52,821 nucleotides of DNA from Piscinibacter sp. (GCA_019635485.1 JAHBZL010000037.1:1-52821); one strand, 5' to 3'; positions 1 through 8,251 are shown, numbered from the stretch's first letter. The notes: generated from the sequence alone by a model not told the origin. A program made the numbers and translations.

Positions 1-257
1 CAGGCGAGTGCGACGACCGCCGGCCCGAGCAGGAAGTGGATGAACTGCGCACCGCTGAAGTAGGTCGGGTAGGGCGTGCCGGTGGCGGACAGCAGCAGCG
101 CCAGCATCAGCACCGTCCACAGCACCGGGTTGGCCCACGGTGCCTGGCCGGCGCGACGGTACAGGGCCTGCGCCAGCACGTAGGTGACCAGCGTCGCGGT
201 CAGCCCGAACAACGGCGTGGCCGACAGGTAGACCCAGAGCTCGACGAAGTCGCGCAT
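1..257 (-). CDS. LrgB/CidB family membrane protein (partial, 3' end outside window)
   Basis: Only the first 85 residues are inside the window; the gene continues leftward. The visible part starts MRDFVELWVYLSATPLFGL and has hydrophobic stretches near residues 14-31, 44-58 and 72-85. The stretch HFLLGPAVVALA at residues 74-85 is the family's characteristic first conserved block. LrgB/CidB proteins are inner-membrane partners of the holin-like LrgA/CidA proteins and are linked to murein hydrolase control or to transport of glycolate and small organic acids. The start codon overlaps the stop codon of the upstream cidA-like gene by one base (TGATG), so the two are translationally coupled. Closeness to glycolate oxidase genes fits a role in glycolate or pyruvate traffic, but that is inference. 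Confidence 0.85.
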   Translation of the reverse strand, partial: MRDFVELWVYLSATPLFGLTATLVTYVLAQALYRRAGQAPWANPVLWTVLMLALLLSATGTPYPTYFSGAQFIHFLLGPAVVALA

Positions 258-601
258 CAGGCCGGCGCCTTCAGCAACGCCCGCAGCACCAGCGCGGTCA
301 CCAGCAGCCCGATGGCCGTCGACGCGACGATCACGACCAGCATGCGCACTCCGTACTGCGAGACCAGCGCGAGGTGCGTCATCACGCCCACGCCGACGGG
401 CACGAACAGCAGCGACAGGTGCGACAGCAGCGTGTCGGCCGCCGCCGCGACCGGCGCGCGCACCGCCTCGAAGTGCAGCGCCGGCAGCAGCAGCAACAGG
501 CCCAGCACCGGGCCCGGCAGCCCGAGCCCGGCCAGGCGCGCCAGCACCTCGCCGAGCGACTGGGCGAGCAGCAGCCAGGCGAGGCCCTTCAGCGCGTCCA
601 T
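257..601 (-). CDS. CidA/LrgA family holin-like protein
   Basis: A 114-residue, strongly hydrophobic protein with about four predicted membrane segments: residues 5-20, 28-42, 60-75 and 85-108. The motif GLGLPGPVLGLLLLL near residues 25-39 and the FVPVGVGVMTH block near 66-76 are typical of the CidA/LrgA family, and the length matches the family (about 110-130 residues). It sits directly upstream of, and overlaps, the lrgB-like gene, the usual two-gene arrangement. Members act in the inner membrane; suggested roles are holin-like control of autolysis and export of small organic acids. The gene lies 49 bp downstream of glcE on the same strand and could be cotranscribed with it. It is far from the injection-system operon and on the other strand, so I do not link it to particle release. 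Confidence 0.85.
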   Translation of the reverse strand: MDALKGLAWLLLAQSLGEVLARLAGLGLPGPVLGLLLLLPALHFEAVRAPVAAAADTLLSHLSLLFVPVGVGVMTHLALVSQYGVRMLVVIVASTAIGLLVTALVLRALLKAPA

Positions 602-650
602 CGCGGATCCTGCAGGCGGTGAACCGGGAAGCCGGGCCGGCGGGTCGGCA

Positions 651-1745
651 TCACAGACCGGGATAGAGGCGGCCGGCGTTGAACACGCCGCACGGGTCGA
701 ACGCCTTCTTCAGCTCGCGGTGCAGCCGGTCCAGCGGCGCCTTCAGCGGCGCGAACACACCGGCCGAGCGATCCGCCGCACGGAACAGCGTGGCATGGCC
801 GCCGGCGCGCGCCGCCGCGTCGCGCACCGCGGAGGCCGCGACGCTGCCGCACAGCCAGCGCTGCGCGCCGCCCCATTCGATCAGCTGCTGGCCGGGCAGG
901 CGCAGCGCCTCGGCCGTGGACGGCAGCGAGATCCGCCACAGCGCCGCGCCCTGCGCCACCGCGGCCGCCGCCTTGACGAAGAACTCGTCGTGATGGTGGC
1001 GCAGCCCGTCCCAGAACGGCGTCGCATGGGCCGGCTCGATCAGCTCGCCGCCCAGCGCCGGGATCGCCGCCTGCACCGCCGCGTAGGCACCGCGCAGGCG
1101 CAGCAGCAGCGTGCCGTCCCACCAGGCGCTGGCGTTGATCGGCAGCGGCCGCGCGGCCCAGGTGTTGAGCCGGTCCAGCGCCTCGGTCTCGCCCATCGAG
1201 AAGCGCAGCGTCGCGGTGGCCGGCGCGATCGGCAGCACCTTCAGCGACACCTCGAGGATCACGCCGAGCGTGCCGAGGGAGCCGGCCAGCAGCCGCGCGA
1301 CGTCGTAGCCGGCGACGTTCTTCATCACCTGGCCGCCGAAGCTGAGCACCTCGCCGCGGCCGTTCAGCAGCGTGGCGCCGAGCACGTAGTCGCGCACCGA
1401 GCCGACGGCGGCGCGGGCCGGACCCGCCAGGCCCGCGGCGACCATGCCGCCGACCGTGCTGCCGGGCGCGAAGTGCGGCGGCTCGAACGGCAGGCACTGG
1501 CCCTTCTCGGCCAGCACCGCCTCCAGCTGCGCGAGCGAGGTGCCGCAGCGCGCGGTGACCACCAGCTCGGTGGGCTCGTAGCTCGAGATGCCCTCGAGGA
1601 TGCGCGTGTCCAGCGGCTCGCCCTGCGGCGCCTCGCCGTAGAAGGCCTTGGTGCCGCCGCCACGGATGTCCAGCTGCGCGCCGGCCGCCTGGGCGCTGAG
1701 CACGCGGTCGATCAGGACCTGCAGCGCGGGGTCATTGACGGACAT
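651..1745 (-). CDS. glcE: Glycolate oxidase FAD-binding subunit GlcE
   Basis: A 364-residue FAD-binding type 4 (PCMH-fold) protein, the usual GlcE length. N-terminal RGGGTK near residues 28-33 and the block PPHFAPGSTVGGMVAAGLAGP near 88-108 bind FAD; the C terminus FNAGRLYPGL is the common end of GlcD/GlcE oxidases. With GlcD and the iron-sulfur subunit GlcF it oxidises glycolate to glyoxylate at the inner membrane. GlcD lies upstream on the same strand, 83 bp away, across two hairpin-forming sequences. In most bacteria glcF follows glcE directly. Here only 49 bp separate glcE from a cidA-like gene, and no iron-sulfur (CxxCxxCxxxCP) protein is encoded in the window. GlcF must therefore be elsewhere or replaced. 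Confidence 0.93.
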   Translation of the reverse strand: MSVNDPALQVLIDRVLSAQAAGAQLDIRGGGTKAFYGEAPQGEPLDTRILEGISSYEPTELVVTARCGTSLAQLEAVLAEKGQCLPFEPPHFAPGSTVGGMVAAGLAGPARAAVGSVRDYVLGATLLNGRGEVLSFGGQVMKNVAGYDVARLLAGSLGTLGVILEVSLKVLPIAPATATLRFSMGETEALDRLNTWAARPLPINASAWWDGTLLLRLRGAYAAVQAAIPALGGELIEPAHATPFWDGLRHHHDEFFVKAAAAVAQGAALWRISLPSTAEALRLPGQQLIEWGGAQRWLCGSVAASAVRDAAARAGGHATLFRAADRSAGVFAPLKAPLDRLHRELKKAFDPCGVFNAGRLYPGL

Positions 1746-1811
1746 GTCAGTACCGCCCGGCCGCCCGAAGGTACTGACGCGCCCCCTCGGGGGGCCGCGA
1801 ACGAAGTGAGC
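1746..1811. repeat. Two hairpins and a dispersed 15-mer between glcD and glcE
   Basis: The 83-bp spacer starts, right at the glcE start codon, with a perfect 9-bp inverted repeat: GTCAGTACC at 1746-1754 and GGTACTGAC at 1770-1778, with a 15-nt loop. A second hairpin is formed by GCCCCC (1781-1786) and GGGGGC (1790-1795). It is followed by GCGAACGAAGTGAGC at 1797-1811, the same 15-mer that lies in the right arm of the large inverted repeat at 14167-14181. There is no T-run, so these are not clear intrinsic terminators. In the glcE leader they could affect its translation; equally they may be ordinary dispersed intergenic repeats. Confidence 0.5.
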
Positions 1812-1828
1812 TGGGGGGCATCATGACC

Positions 1829-3346
1829 TCAGAAGCGCGGGATGTCGGCGAACGGCAGCAGGCCGCGGCTGACATGCATCTTCCCGTACTCGGCACAGCG
1901 GTGCAGCGTCGGGATCACCTTGCCGGGGTTGAGCAGCTCGGCCGGGTCGAAGGCGCGCTTGAGCGCGAGCATCTGCTCGCGCTCGCCCGGCGCGAACTGC
2001 ACGCACATCGAGCTGAGCTTCTCGACGCCGACGCCGTGTTCGCCCGTCACCGTGCCGCCCAGGCGCACGCTGGTCTCGAGGATCTCGGCACCGAACTGCT
2101 CGCAGCGGTGCAGCTGGTCCGGATCGTTCGCGTCGAACAGGATCAGCGGGTGCAGGTTGCCGTCGCCGGCATGGAACACGTTGGCGCAGCGCAGCCCGTA
2201 CTTGCGCTCCATCTCCTGGATCGCGAGCAGGATGTCCGCGAGCCGCTTGCGCGGGATCGTCGAGTCCATGCACATGTAGTCGGGGCTGATGCGGCCGGAC
2301 GCCGGGAAGGCGTTCTTGCGCCCGCTCCAGAACTTCAGCCGCTGCGCCTCGTTCTCGCTGACCGCGATGGCGGTCGCGCCGCTCGCGCGCAGCACCTCGA
2401 CCATGCGGCCGATCTCCTCCTCGACTTCCTCCGGCGTGCCGTCGCTCTCGCACAGCAGGATCGCCTCGGCGCTCAGGTCGTAGCCGGCATGCACGAAGTC
2501 CTCGACCGCGGCGGTCATCGGCTTGTCCATCATCTCGAGGCCGGCCGGGATGATGCCCGCGCCGATCACGCTGGCCACCGCGTCGCCGGCTTTGCGGATG
2601 TCGTCGAAGCTGGCCATGATGCAGCGCGCCAGCTGGGGCTTGGGCACCAGCTTGACCGTGACCTCCGTGATCACGGCCAGCATGCCCTCGCTGCCGACCA
2701 GCACGCTCATCAGGTCCAGCCCGGCGGCATCGAGCGCCTCGGAGCCGAACTCGACCGCCTCGCCCTCGATGGTGTAGCCGCGCACGCGCAGCACGTTGTG
2801 CAGCGTCAGCCCGTACTTCAGGCAGTGCACGCCGCCGGAGTTCTCGGCCACGTTGCCGCCGATCGTGCAGGCGATCTGGCTCGACGGGTCCGGCGCGTAG
2901 TACAGCCCGTGCGGCGCGGCCGCCTCGCTGATCGCGAGGTTGCGCACGCCGCACTGCACGCGTGCCGTGCGCGCGACCGGGTCCAGGCGCAGGATGCGGT
3001 TGAACTTCGCGAGGCTCAGCGTCACGCCCAGCTTGTGCGGCAGCGCGCCGCCGGACAGCCCGGTGCCGGCGCCGCGGGCCACCACCGGTGCGCCGAGCCG
3101 GTGGCAGGTGCGCAGCACGGCGGCGACCTGCTCCTCGGTTTCCGGCAGCGCGACCACCAGCGGCTGCTGACGGTAGGCCGTCAGCCCGTCGCATTCGTAG
3201 GGGATGGTGTCCTCGCTGTGCCAGAGCAGCGCGTGCGGCGGCAGCAGCGGCGCCAGCTCGGCCACCACGGCGGCGCGGCGCGCGGCGCGTTCGGGCCCGG
3301 TCGCGGGGGCGCGGGACGCCAGCTCGGGGGTGGTCGGTGCATTCAT
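1829..3346 (-). CDS. glcD: Glycolate oxidase subunit GlcD (FAD-linked)
   Basis: A 505-residue FAD-linked oxidase of the GlcD/D-lactate dehydrogenase family (usual length about 490-500). The FAD-binding block VARGAGTGLSGGALP lies near residues 90-104 and PSSQIACTIGGNVAENSGG near 154-172. The C-terminal half carries NVFHAGDGNLHPLIL (near 388-402) and TGEHGVGVEK (near 435-444), hallmark catalytic-domain motifs, and the protein ends close to LLNPGKVIPT. It catalyses glycolate to glyoxylate conversion together with GlcE and GlcF. glcE follows on the same strand and a FIST gene lies 58 bp upstream on the same strand. The ATG at 3346 gives the family-length N terminus. Confidence 0.94.
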   Translation of the reverse strand: MNAPTTPELASRAPATGPERAARRAAVVAELAPLLPPHALLWHSEDTIPYECDGLTAYRQQPLVVALPETEEQVAAVLRTCHRLGAPVVARGAGTGLSGGALPHKLGVTLSLAKFNRILRLDPVARTARVQCGVRNLAISEAAAPHGLYYAPDPSSQIACTIGGNVAENSGGVHCLKYGLTLHNVLRVRGYTIEGEAVEFGSEALDAAGLDLMSVLVGSEGMLAVITEVTVKLVPKPQLARCIMASFDDIRKAGDAVASVIGAGIIPAGLEMMDKPMTAAVEDFVHAGYDLSAEAILLCESDGTPEEVEEEIGRMVEVLRASGATAIAVSENEAQRLKFWSGRKNAFPASGRISPDYMCMDSTIPRKRLADILLAIQEMERKYGLRCANVFHAGDGNLHPLILFDANDPDQLHRCEQFGAEILETSVRLGGTVTGEHGVGVEKLSSMCVQFAPGEREQMLALKRAFDPAELLNPGKVIPTLHRCAEYGKMHVSRGLLPFADIPRF

Positions 3347-3404
3347 GGGCAGTCTCCGTTCCGCGCGAGCGCGACTGTAGCGCGAGCCATGCAGCGTCGG
3401 CGCC

Positions 3405-4601
3405 TCACCGCGGGGCCGTGAAGACCGTCAGCACGCCGGTATACCCGTACAGGTGGTGGCGCGCGATCTCGCCGGCCGCGAAGAAGCCGACCAGTGGCAC
3501 GTCGCCGAGCGCGCGCCGCACGATCGCGAGTTCCGCCGACGGCGCGCCGAAATGCGGCCCGCCGCGGCCCGAGCAGCTCACGTAGACCGCGCCGAGCATC
3601 GTGCTGCCGGCGCCGCTGCCACCGTCGCCGCCCTGGGCCAGCACCGGTGCCGGCTCGGGCTCGAGTTCCTCGCGGATCTCGGCGCAGATGCGCACCAGGT
3701 CGCGCCGCGCCGCCTCGGTGTGGCGCTGACAGAACGCGAGCTGCTGGCCTTCGGTGGCGTGGTCGGCGATCACGATGCCGCGGTTGCCCGGGTCCAGGCC
3801 GATCAGGTGCCGCACGCGCGTGTCGGCGCCGAACGCGCCGGGGCGGGCCGGGCCGTCCGCCCGGTCGGCCGGGTCGGACAGGCCGACCAGGGTCTGCCGG
3901 ATCTGCGTCAGCGCCTCGCGCGGCTCGCGCCCGGCCAGGCCGAGGTCGGCGAGCAGGCAGTCCAGCGCCGGCTCGTCGTCCAGCCGGGTGATCACGTTGT
4001 GCTGGGCCGCCGTCACGCGGCGCAGGCGGCCGACCGGCTGGCAGCCCTGCGTGACCCGCGACACCAGCCCGACCTCGGGCCCGAAGGCGACGCCCGACAG
4101 GCCGCCCTCCAGCACCCGGTCGGCGATGGTCAGCGTGCGCTGGCGCGAGGAGGCCAGCCCGCCGAACAGGTAGCCGCTGGCGGTGCGTTCGCTGAGGTCG
4201 GCGATCAGCTCGGTCAGCTCGGGGGTCGCCGGGTCGGCGTGCACCAGCGCCGTGTGCGCGGCGAAGTCGGCCAGCGGCCGAAGCCCCGAGAAGACGCGCC
4301 ACGAGGCCGGCGGCAGATCGCACAGCATCAGCGTCAGCGCCGGCTCGTCGATGTACTCGACGCCGTTGGCCGACACGCCGACGCCGACGCCGCCCACCCA
4401 GGCGACGCCGGGCCAGCGAGCGTTCAGCTCGGCCAGCAACGCCTCGGCGTGCGCGGCGTAGTGGTCCGTCAGGTAGACCCAGCCGAGCGTCGGCCGGGCC
4501 ATGCCGTGCTCGCGCTGCTGCGCCTCCAGCTGCGGTTGCGCCAGCGCGAGCGCCAGCCGCCAGTCGGGATGGGTGGCATGCGCCTGCAGGAAGGGCTTCA
4601 T
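3405..4601 (-). CDS. FIST N-terminal/C-terminal domain sensory protein
   Basis: A 398-residue protein with the FIST arrangement: an N-terminal FIST domain (about residues 25-220; TLGWVYLTDHYAAHA and ASGYLFGGLAS are typical) and a C-terminal domain (about 225-390, including GFFAAGEIARHH and GYTGVLTVF). FIST domains are thought to bind small ligands such as amino acids in signal transduction. I chose the ATG at 4601 because the open frame continues upstream only as a shadow of the neighbouring gene and homology-like sequence starts at MKPFLQAHATHPDW. It lies 17 bp downstream of phaM on the same strand and is probably cotranscribed with it. No output domain is attached, so it is likely a stand-alone ligand-binding protein. 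Confidence 0.85.
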   Translation of the reverse strand: MKPFLQAHATHPDWRLALALAQPQLEAQQREHGMARPTLGWVYLTDHYAAHAEALLAELNARWPGVAWVGGVGVGVSANGVEYIDEPALTLMLCDLPPASWRVFSGLRPLADFAAHTALVHADPATPELTELIADLSERTASGYLFGGLASSRQRTLTIADRVLEGGLSGVAFGPEVGLVSRVTQGCQPVGRLRRVTAAQHNVITRLDDEPALDCLLADLGLAGREPREALTQIRQTLVGLSDPADRADGPARPGAFGADTRVRHLIGLDPGNRGIVIADHATEGQQLAFCQRHTEAARRDLVRICAEIREELEPEPAPVLAQGGDGGSGAGSTMLGAVYVSCSGRGGPHFGAPSAELAIVRRALGDVPLVGFFAAGEIARHHLYGYTGVLTVFTAPR

Positions 4602-4618
4602 CGCCACCGCCTGCCCGT

Positions 4619-5305
4619 TCAGCCGCGCTGCGGCGCGGCGCGCTTGCGCGGCGCCGGGGCCTTGCGCGCCCCGCCGGTGCTGCGCGACACCACCTGGCCG
4701 GCGCCGCGCGCCACCGCGGCGGGCACCGCCGCGGCCTTCTTCAGCGTCTGCCCGGCCGCGTCGAAGCTCTGCTTGACCATCGTGCCGGCAAGGTTCTTCG
4801 CCGCGTCGGTCGCGCTGTCCTTCATCGCGCTCGCGGCGAGCTGGGTGAACTGCTTGGTCAGCGCGCCCCACCACTGCATCGGGTCGACCACCGGCGGCGC
4901 GTCGGCCTTCTTCTCCGCCTTCGCCGCCTTGCGCGCCGCCGGGCGGGGCCGGACGGCCGGTGCCGCCGGGGCCGGGCTCGTCGCCGCCTCGGCCGCCGCG
5001 GTCGGCAGGCGGACCTGCAGCGATTCGCGCAGGTCCTCCATCTGCACGTTCATCGTCTTCAGCGTCGACAGCGTCATGCGCTGCACCTCGAGCGCCTGGA
5101 TCGTCGCGCCGAGCATGCGCGCGTTCTGCTCGAGCCAGAACTGCACCGTGCGCAGTTCCTCGATGCGCTTCTCCAGCTCCTCCGGGTTCAGCGTCGGCGC
5201 GACCCACTGGCCAATGTTCGGCAACGCCGCACCGGCGTTCTTGACCAGGCCTTGCAGGAAGTCGAAGCCGGGGACGAGCTTGGCGAAGTTGGCGGCGTCG
5301 GCCAT
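4619..5305 (-). CDS. phaM: PhaM-family polyhydroxyalkanoate granule regulatory protein
   Basis: A 228-residue protein. The N-terminal part includes PGFDFLQGLVKNAG (residues 12-25), a helical segment ELEKRIEELRTVQFWLEQN and the WLEQNARMLGATIQALE region, all recognisable PhaM features. It is followed by an Ala/Pro/Lys-rich linker with RKAAKAEKKAD and a very basic C terminus (RKAPAPRKRAAPQRG) resembling the AAKP-type DNA-binding tail of PhaM. In Ralstonia, PhaM activates PHB synthase PhaC and tethers granules to the nucleoid; that role is carried over here by family membership. The start at 5305 follows a SD-like GGAG and gives the expected N terminus. A FIST gene follows 17 bp downstream. Confidence 0.85.
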   Translation of the reverse strand: MADAANFAKLVPGFDFLQGLVKNAGAALPNIGQWVAPTLNPEELEKRIEELRTVQFWLEQNARMLGATIQALEVQRMTLSTLKTMNVQMEDLRESLQVRLPTAAAEAATSPAPAAPAVRPRPAARKAAKAEKKADAPPVVDPMQWWGALTKQFTQLAASAMKDSATDAAKNLAGTMVKQSFDAAGQTLKKAAAVPAAVARGAGQVVSRSTGGARKAPAPRKRAAPQRG

Positions 5306-5373
5306 GGGGTCTCCTGTGGTTGTCGTGGGCGCTCGGGTCGATTGTGCTCCCGTCACCCGCCGCGGCGCAGCGT

Positions 5374-7179
5374 TCAGCGCGAGCGTTCGAGCAGCCGCGC
5401 CAGGCGCGCCGCGTCGGCGGGTTCCGACCCGCTCTCCTGCGCCGCAGCCGCGTGGGCCCGGGCGAACCAGGCGCGTGCGCCGGCGGCCTCCCCCTGCGCC
5501 ATCAGGTTCTCGCCGAGCTCTTCGAACACGTAGCTGTCGCTGCTGCCGGCGGCGGCGTGCTCGCGCTCCAGTGCGGTCAGGATCTCCAGCGCCTCGGCGT
5601 ACCGTCCGAGGTGCCGCAGCGCCCAGGCGACGGCCCAGCGCGCCTCGCGGATCTGCGGCCGGTCGCCCTGGCGTTCGCGCGCGGCCAGCGCCACGCGGAA
5701 GGCCTGCAGCGCGTCCACGTGCCGGCCCGCGTCCATGAGGCTCATGCCGAGGTTGTTGGCGATCGAACCTTCCCAGCGCCGCGCGCGCGGGTCGGCGCTG
5801 CCGCGCGCGCGCTCCAGCGCCCGCTGGTTCATCTCGACCTGCGCGGCCGTGTCGGGCTCGACCAGCGCGACCATGTGCAGCGCGTCGATGGCGAGCTCGG
5901 GCAGGCGCGCCGTGTCCGCGCGCTCGAGCGCCTGCTCGAACAGCGGCCGGGCGCGCAGCGGCTCGCCGGCCGAGCGCCACAGCCGGCCGCGTTCGAGCAG
6001 CGTCCGCACCTGGGGCTCGGCGCCGGCGCCGGCGCCGGCCAGCTCGGCGTCGACCGCGTCGAGCAGCCGGTGGCCCTCGTCGAAGCGCCGGCGCAGGCCG
6101 AGCGTGCGGGCGATCTGCGTGCGCAGCACCAGAGCGGCGTCGCCGCCGCTGCGCGCGAGGTGCTCGCGAAACACCGCCTCCGAGCGGGCCGGATCGCCGA
6201 AGTCCCACAGCAGGCGTACGTCCAGCGCGGAGGCCTCGAAGGCGATCCGCTCGACGTGGTAGCCGCGCTTCTCGAGCAACGCGGGCAGCCCCTGCGGGCC
6301 GATCATGTGCAGGCTGCCGACGGCCGCGAAGACCCGCCGGCCGGCCGCGTGCAGCGCGTCGATGCGCTGCGCCAGCAGCGGGTTGCGGTCGTCCAGCAGC
6401 CGGCGCATCGCGGCGATTTCGGCCGGCGTGTCCAGGCAGCGGCACCAGTCGGCATAGCTGGCCAGCAGCGCGTACTCGCCGTCGGCCCAGATCTGCGCCA
6501 GGCGCGCGAGCAGGGCCTGGGCTTGGCCGGAATCGAGCTCGTCCAGGCCGCTGGCGAGCAGGGCCACGGCCTCGTCCGGGCGGGCGAGCGACAGTGCGCT
6601 GAACTGCTCCTCCGGCGTCTCGAGGCCGACCACGCGCAGGCCCTGGCCGCGCGCGTAGCCGGCCAGGAACAAGTCGATGCCGTAGATCGCCTCCAGGCCC
6701 TGGCGGCGCGCGGCCAGCATGGTCAGCGCGGCGATCTTCATCTCCGGCGCGAGCCGCGCGAACAGCGCCGGGTCGGCGCAGTCGCCGCGGGCGCGCTGCT
6801 CGAGCCGGCGCTGCAGCGCGGCCGGCAGCGCCGCGGGCGTGCCGCCTTCCGCACCGGCCGCCATGCGCCGGACGGTGTCCGGGTCGAGCATGTCCAGCTC
6901 GAGCGCGAGCAGGTCGCTCGCGCCCAGCGCGTCGCGCACGCGCGGCCCGGGAAACATCCAGTCGCGCCGCGCGACGTGCAGCGTGCCGTACAGGTACGAG
7001 ACGCGCCCGTCCTTCGACACCTGCCACAGGAAACCGTGGTCGTGCGCGCGGCGCAGCCCGTCGACGGCCATCTCGATGCTGGGCGGGCTGACCGGCGGCG
7101 GGCAGTCCGGCTTCTGCGCACGGGCGGTGCCGGCCAGCAGGGCCAGCAGCAGCAACGCCAGGTTCAGGATCGTCGCCAT
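5374..7179 (-). CDS. TraB/GumN family protein with C-terminal TPR-like repeats
   Basis: A 601-residue protein with a clear signal peptide (hydrophobic residues 4-20, cleavage likely after GTARA), so it is exported. Residues about 30-300 form a TraB/GumN-type domain: LYGTLHVARRDW near 63-74, the LALELDM block, and GSLHMIGPQGLPALLEKRGY near 293-312. In related proteins GxxH and ExE-type residues of this fold are proposed to bind metal in a Tiki-like peptidase site. The C-terminal half is Ala/Leu/Arg-rich helical repeat sequence, consistent with TPRs (for example ALEILTALEREHAAAG). The retropepsin gene ends 9 bp upstream on the same strand, so the two form a short operon. The fused TPR half is longer than in plain GumN proteins. 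Confidence 0.8.
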   Translation of the reverse strand: MATILNLALLLLALLAGTARAQKPDCPPPVSPPSIEMAVDGLRRAHDHGFLWQVSKDGRVSYLYGTLHVARRDWMFPGPRVRDALGASDLLALELDMLDPDTVRRMAAGAEGGTPAALPAALQRRLEQRARGDCADPALFARLAPEMKIAALTMLAARRQGLEAIYGIDLFLAGYARGQGLRVVGLETPEEQFSALSLARPDEAVALLASGLDELDSGQAQALLARLAQIWADGEYALLASYADWCRCLDTPAEIAAMRRLLDDRNPLLAQRIDALHAAGRRVFAAVGSLHMIGPQGLPALLEKRGYHVERIAFEASALDVRLLWDFGDPARSEAVFREHLARSGGDAALVLRTQIARTLGLRRRFDEGHRLLDAVDAELAGAGAGAEPQVRTLLERGRLWRSAGEPLRARPLFEQALERADTARLPELAIDALHMVALVEPDTAAQVEMNQRALERARGSADPRARRWEGSIANNLGMSLMDAGRHVDALQAFRVALAARERQGDRPQIREARWAVAWALRHLGRYAEALEILTALEREHAAAGSSDSYVFEELGENLMAQGEAAGARAWFARAHAAAAQESGSEPADAARLARLLERSR

Positions 7180-7188
7180 GACGGCCGC

Positions 7189-7683
7189 CTACGGGCGCAT
7201 CGAGCGCAGGTCGATGCGCAGCACGCCGTCGCGCTGCTGCCACTGCAGGCGGCCCAGCACGTCCATGCCCAGCAACGGCCGGTCGGCCAGCCCGGGCAGC
7301 GCGACGACGTGCAGCCGCTCGGCGCGCACGCCGCCTTCCAGCGCGATGTCGGCCCGCACCACCTCGCCGCGGACCACGCCGCCGGCGGTGTTGGAGGTGA
7401 CGCCGCCCAGGCCTTCCAGCCGCAGCTCCGCGGCCAGCTGCGCCGGGATCGCGGTGCCGGTCGCGCCGGTGTCGACCAGGAACTCGACCGCCCGGTCGTT
7501 GATGCGGCCCGGCCAGTGGTAGTGGCCGTCCGGCCCGCGCCGGATCTCGATCACTTCGTCGCCGGCGCTGAAGCGCGCCTGGGCGGCGCGGTGCAGCCAC
7601 CACTGCACGCCCAGGAACAGCAGCAGCCCGACCAGCAGCCAGACCGTGACGACCTTGAACGTGCGCGGCAATTCCTCGGACAT
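7189..7683 (-). CDS. Membrane-anchored retropepsin-like aspartic protease (clan AA)
   Basis: A 164-residue protein with one N-terminal membrane segment (about residues 12-29, VWLLVGLLLFLGVQWWL) and a periplasmic retropepsin-like domain. The catalytic motif FLVDTGATGTAIP lies near residues 69-81, with the second conserved block PLLGMDVLGRLQW near 135-147. It resembles the TIGR02281 clan AA family of single-domain bacterial aspartic proteases, which would act as dimers. I start it at the ATG at 7683 rather than the in-frame ATG at 7731, because the membrane segment and family N terminus follow MSEELPRTFKV. It precedes the TraB/GumN gene by 9 bp and diverges from the VOC gene with 58 bp between starts. 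Confidence 0.85.
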   Translation of the reverse strand: MSEELPRTFKVVTVWLLVGLLLFLGVQWWLHRAAQARFSAGDEVIEIRRGPDGHYHWPGRINDRAVEFLVDTGATGTAIPAQLAAELRLEGLGGVTSNTAGGVVRGEVVRADIALEGGVRAERLHVVALPGLADRPLLGMDVLGRLQWQQRDGVLRIDLRSMRP

Positions 7684-7741
7684 GCGCTTACGATGCCATG
7701 GATTGAATGCCCCGACCTGTGCAGCCTGCACGCTCCCGCCG

Positions 7742-8155
7742 ATGAAGAGCCTGTTCCACCTCGCCTACCACGTCGACGACCTGGACAGCGCGCGCGCGTT
7801 CTACGGCGGCGTGCTGGGCTGCCGCGAGGGGCGCAGCACGGACACCTGGGTCGACTTCGACTTCTTCGGCCACCAGCTCTCGCTGCACCTGGGCGAGCCG
7901 TTCCGCACCACCGACACCGGCCGCGTCGGCGCGCACCTGGTGCCGATGCCGCACCTCGGCCTGGTGCTCGAGCTGCCCGACTGGCAGGCCCTCGCGCAGC
8001 GCCTGCGCACGGCCGGCACGCGCTTCGTGCTCGAGCCGCAGGTGCGCTTCGAGGGCCAGCCCGGCGAGCAGTGGACGATGTTCTTCCGCGACCCGGCGGG
8101 CAACCCGATCGAGGTCAAGGGCTTTCGCGCCCTGGCGAGCGCCTTCGAGACCTGA
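7742..8155 (+). CDS. VOC (glyoxalase/dioxygenase fold) family protein
   Basis: A 137-residue protein of the vicinal-oxygen-chelate superfamily. It starts FHLAYHVDDLDSARAFYGGVLG (residues 4-25), contains LSLHLGEP, and ends with WTMFFRDPAGNPIEVKGF near 115-132, the standard VOC N- and C-terminal signatures. Candidate metal ligands are His9 in the HLAYHV block, His in HLV and Glu in NPIEVKG. The ATG at 7742 is chosen because the longer frame from 7646 adds 32 residues unlike the family. Substrate is unknown. It is divergent from the retropepsin gene and 96 bp upstream of the sigma-54 regulator, with no evident functional tie to either. Confidence 0.87.
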   Translation: MKSLFHLAYHVDDLDSARAFYGGVLGCREGRSTDTWVDFDFFGHQLSLHLGEPFRTTDTGRVGAHLVPMPHLGLVLELPDWQALAQRLRTAGTRFVLEPQVRFEGQPGEQWTMFFRDPAGNPIEVKGFRALASAFET

Positions 8156-8210
8156 ACTGGGGGCCCGGTCGGCGGGCCTAGGGATACGGATTGCGCACCC
8201 GAGTCGTAGC

Positions 8211-8237
8211 ATCGGCGGCCCAGGCCCTGCTGCCGAT
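8211..8237. promoter_or_regulatory. Imperfect inverted repeat just upstream of the eCIS regulator gene
   Basis: ATCGGCGGC at 8211-8219 and GCTGCCGAT at 8229-8237 pair with one mismatch across a 9-nt spacer, ending 14 bp before the ATG of the sigma-54 type regulator. The position suits an operator or a leader hairpin. No promoter hexamers are convincing nearby, so assignment is weak. Confidence 0.3.
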
Positions 8238-8251
8238 CCGAGAGCGCCGTC

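Noticed and set aside
1-601. CidA/LrgB as the lysis proteins for eCIS release
   Set aside because: They are about 9 kb from the operon, on the opposite strand and next to glycolate oxidase genes; no shared promoter is visible.
4619-7603. A single 994-codon minus-strand protein
   Set aside because: Only its last 228 residues (PhaM) resemble a protein family; the rest is out of frame with the TraB/GumN gene, which has a signal peptide and recognisable domains.
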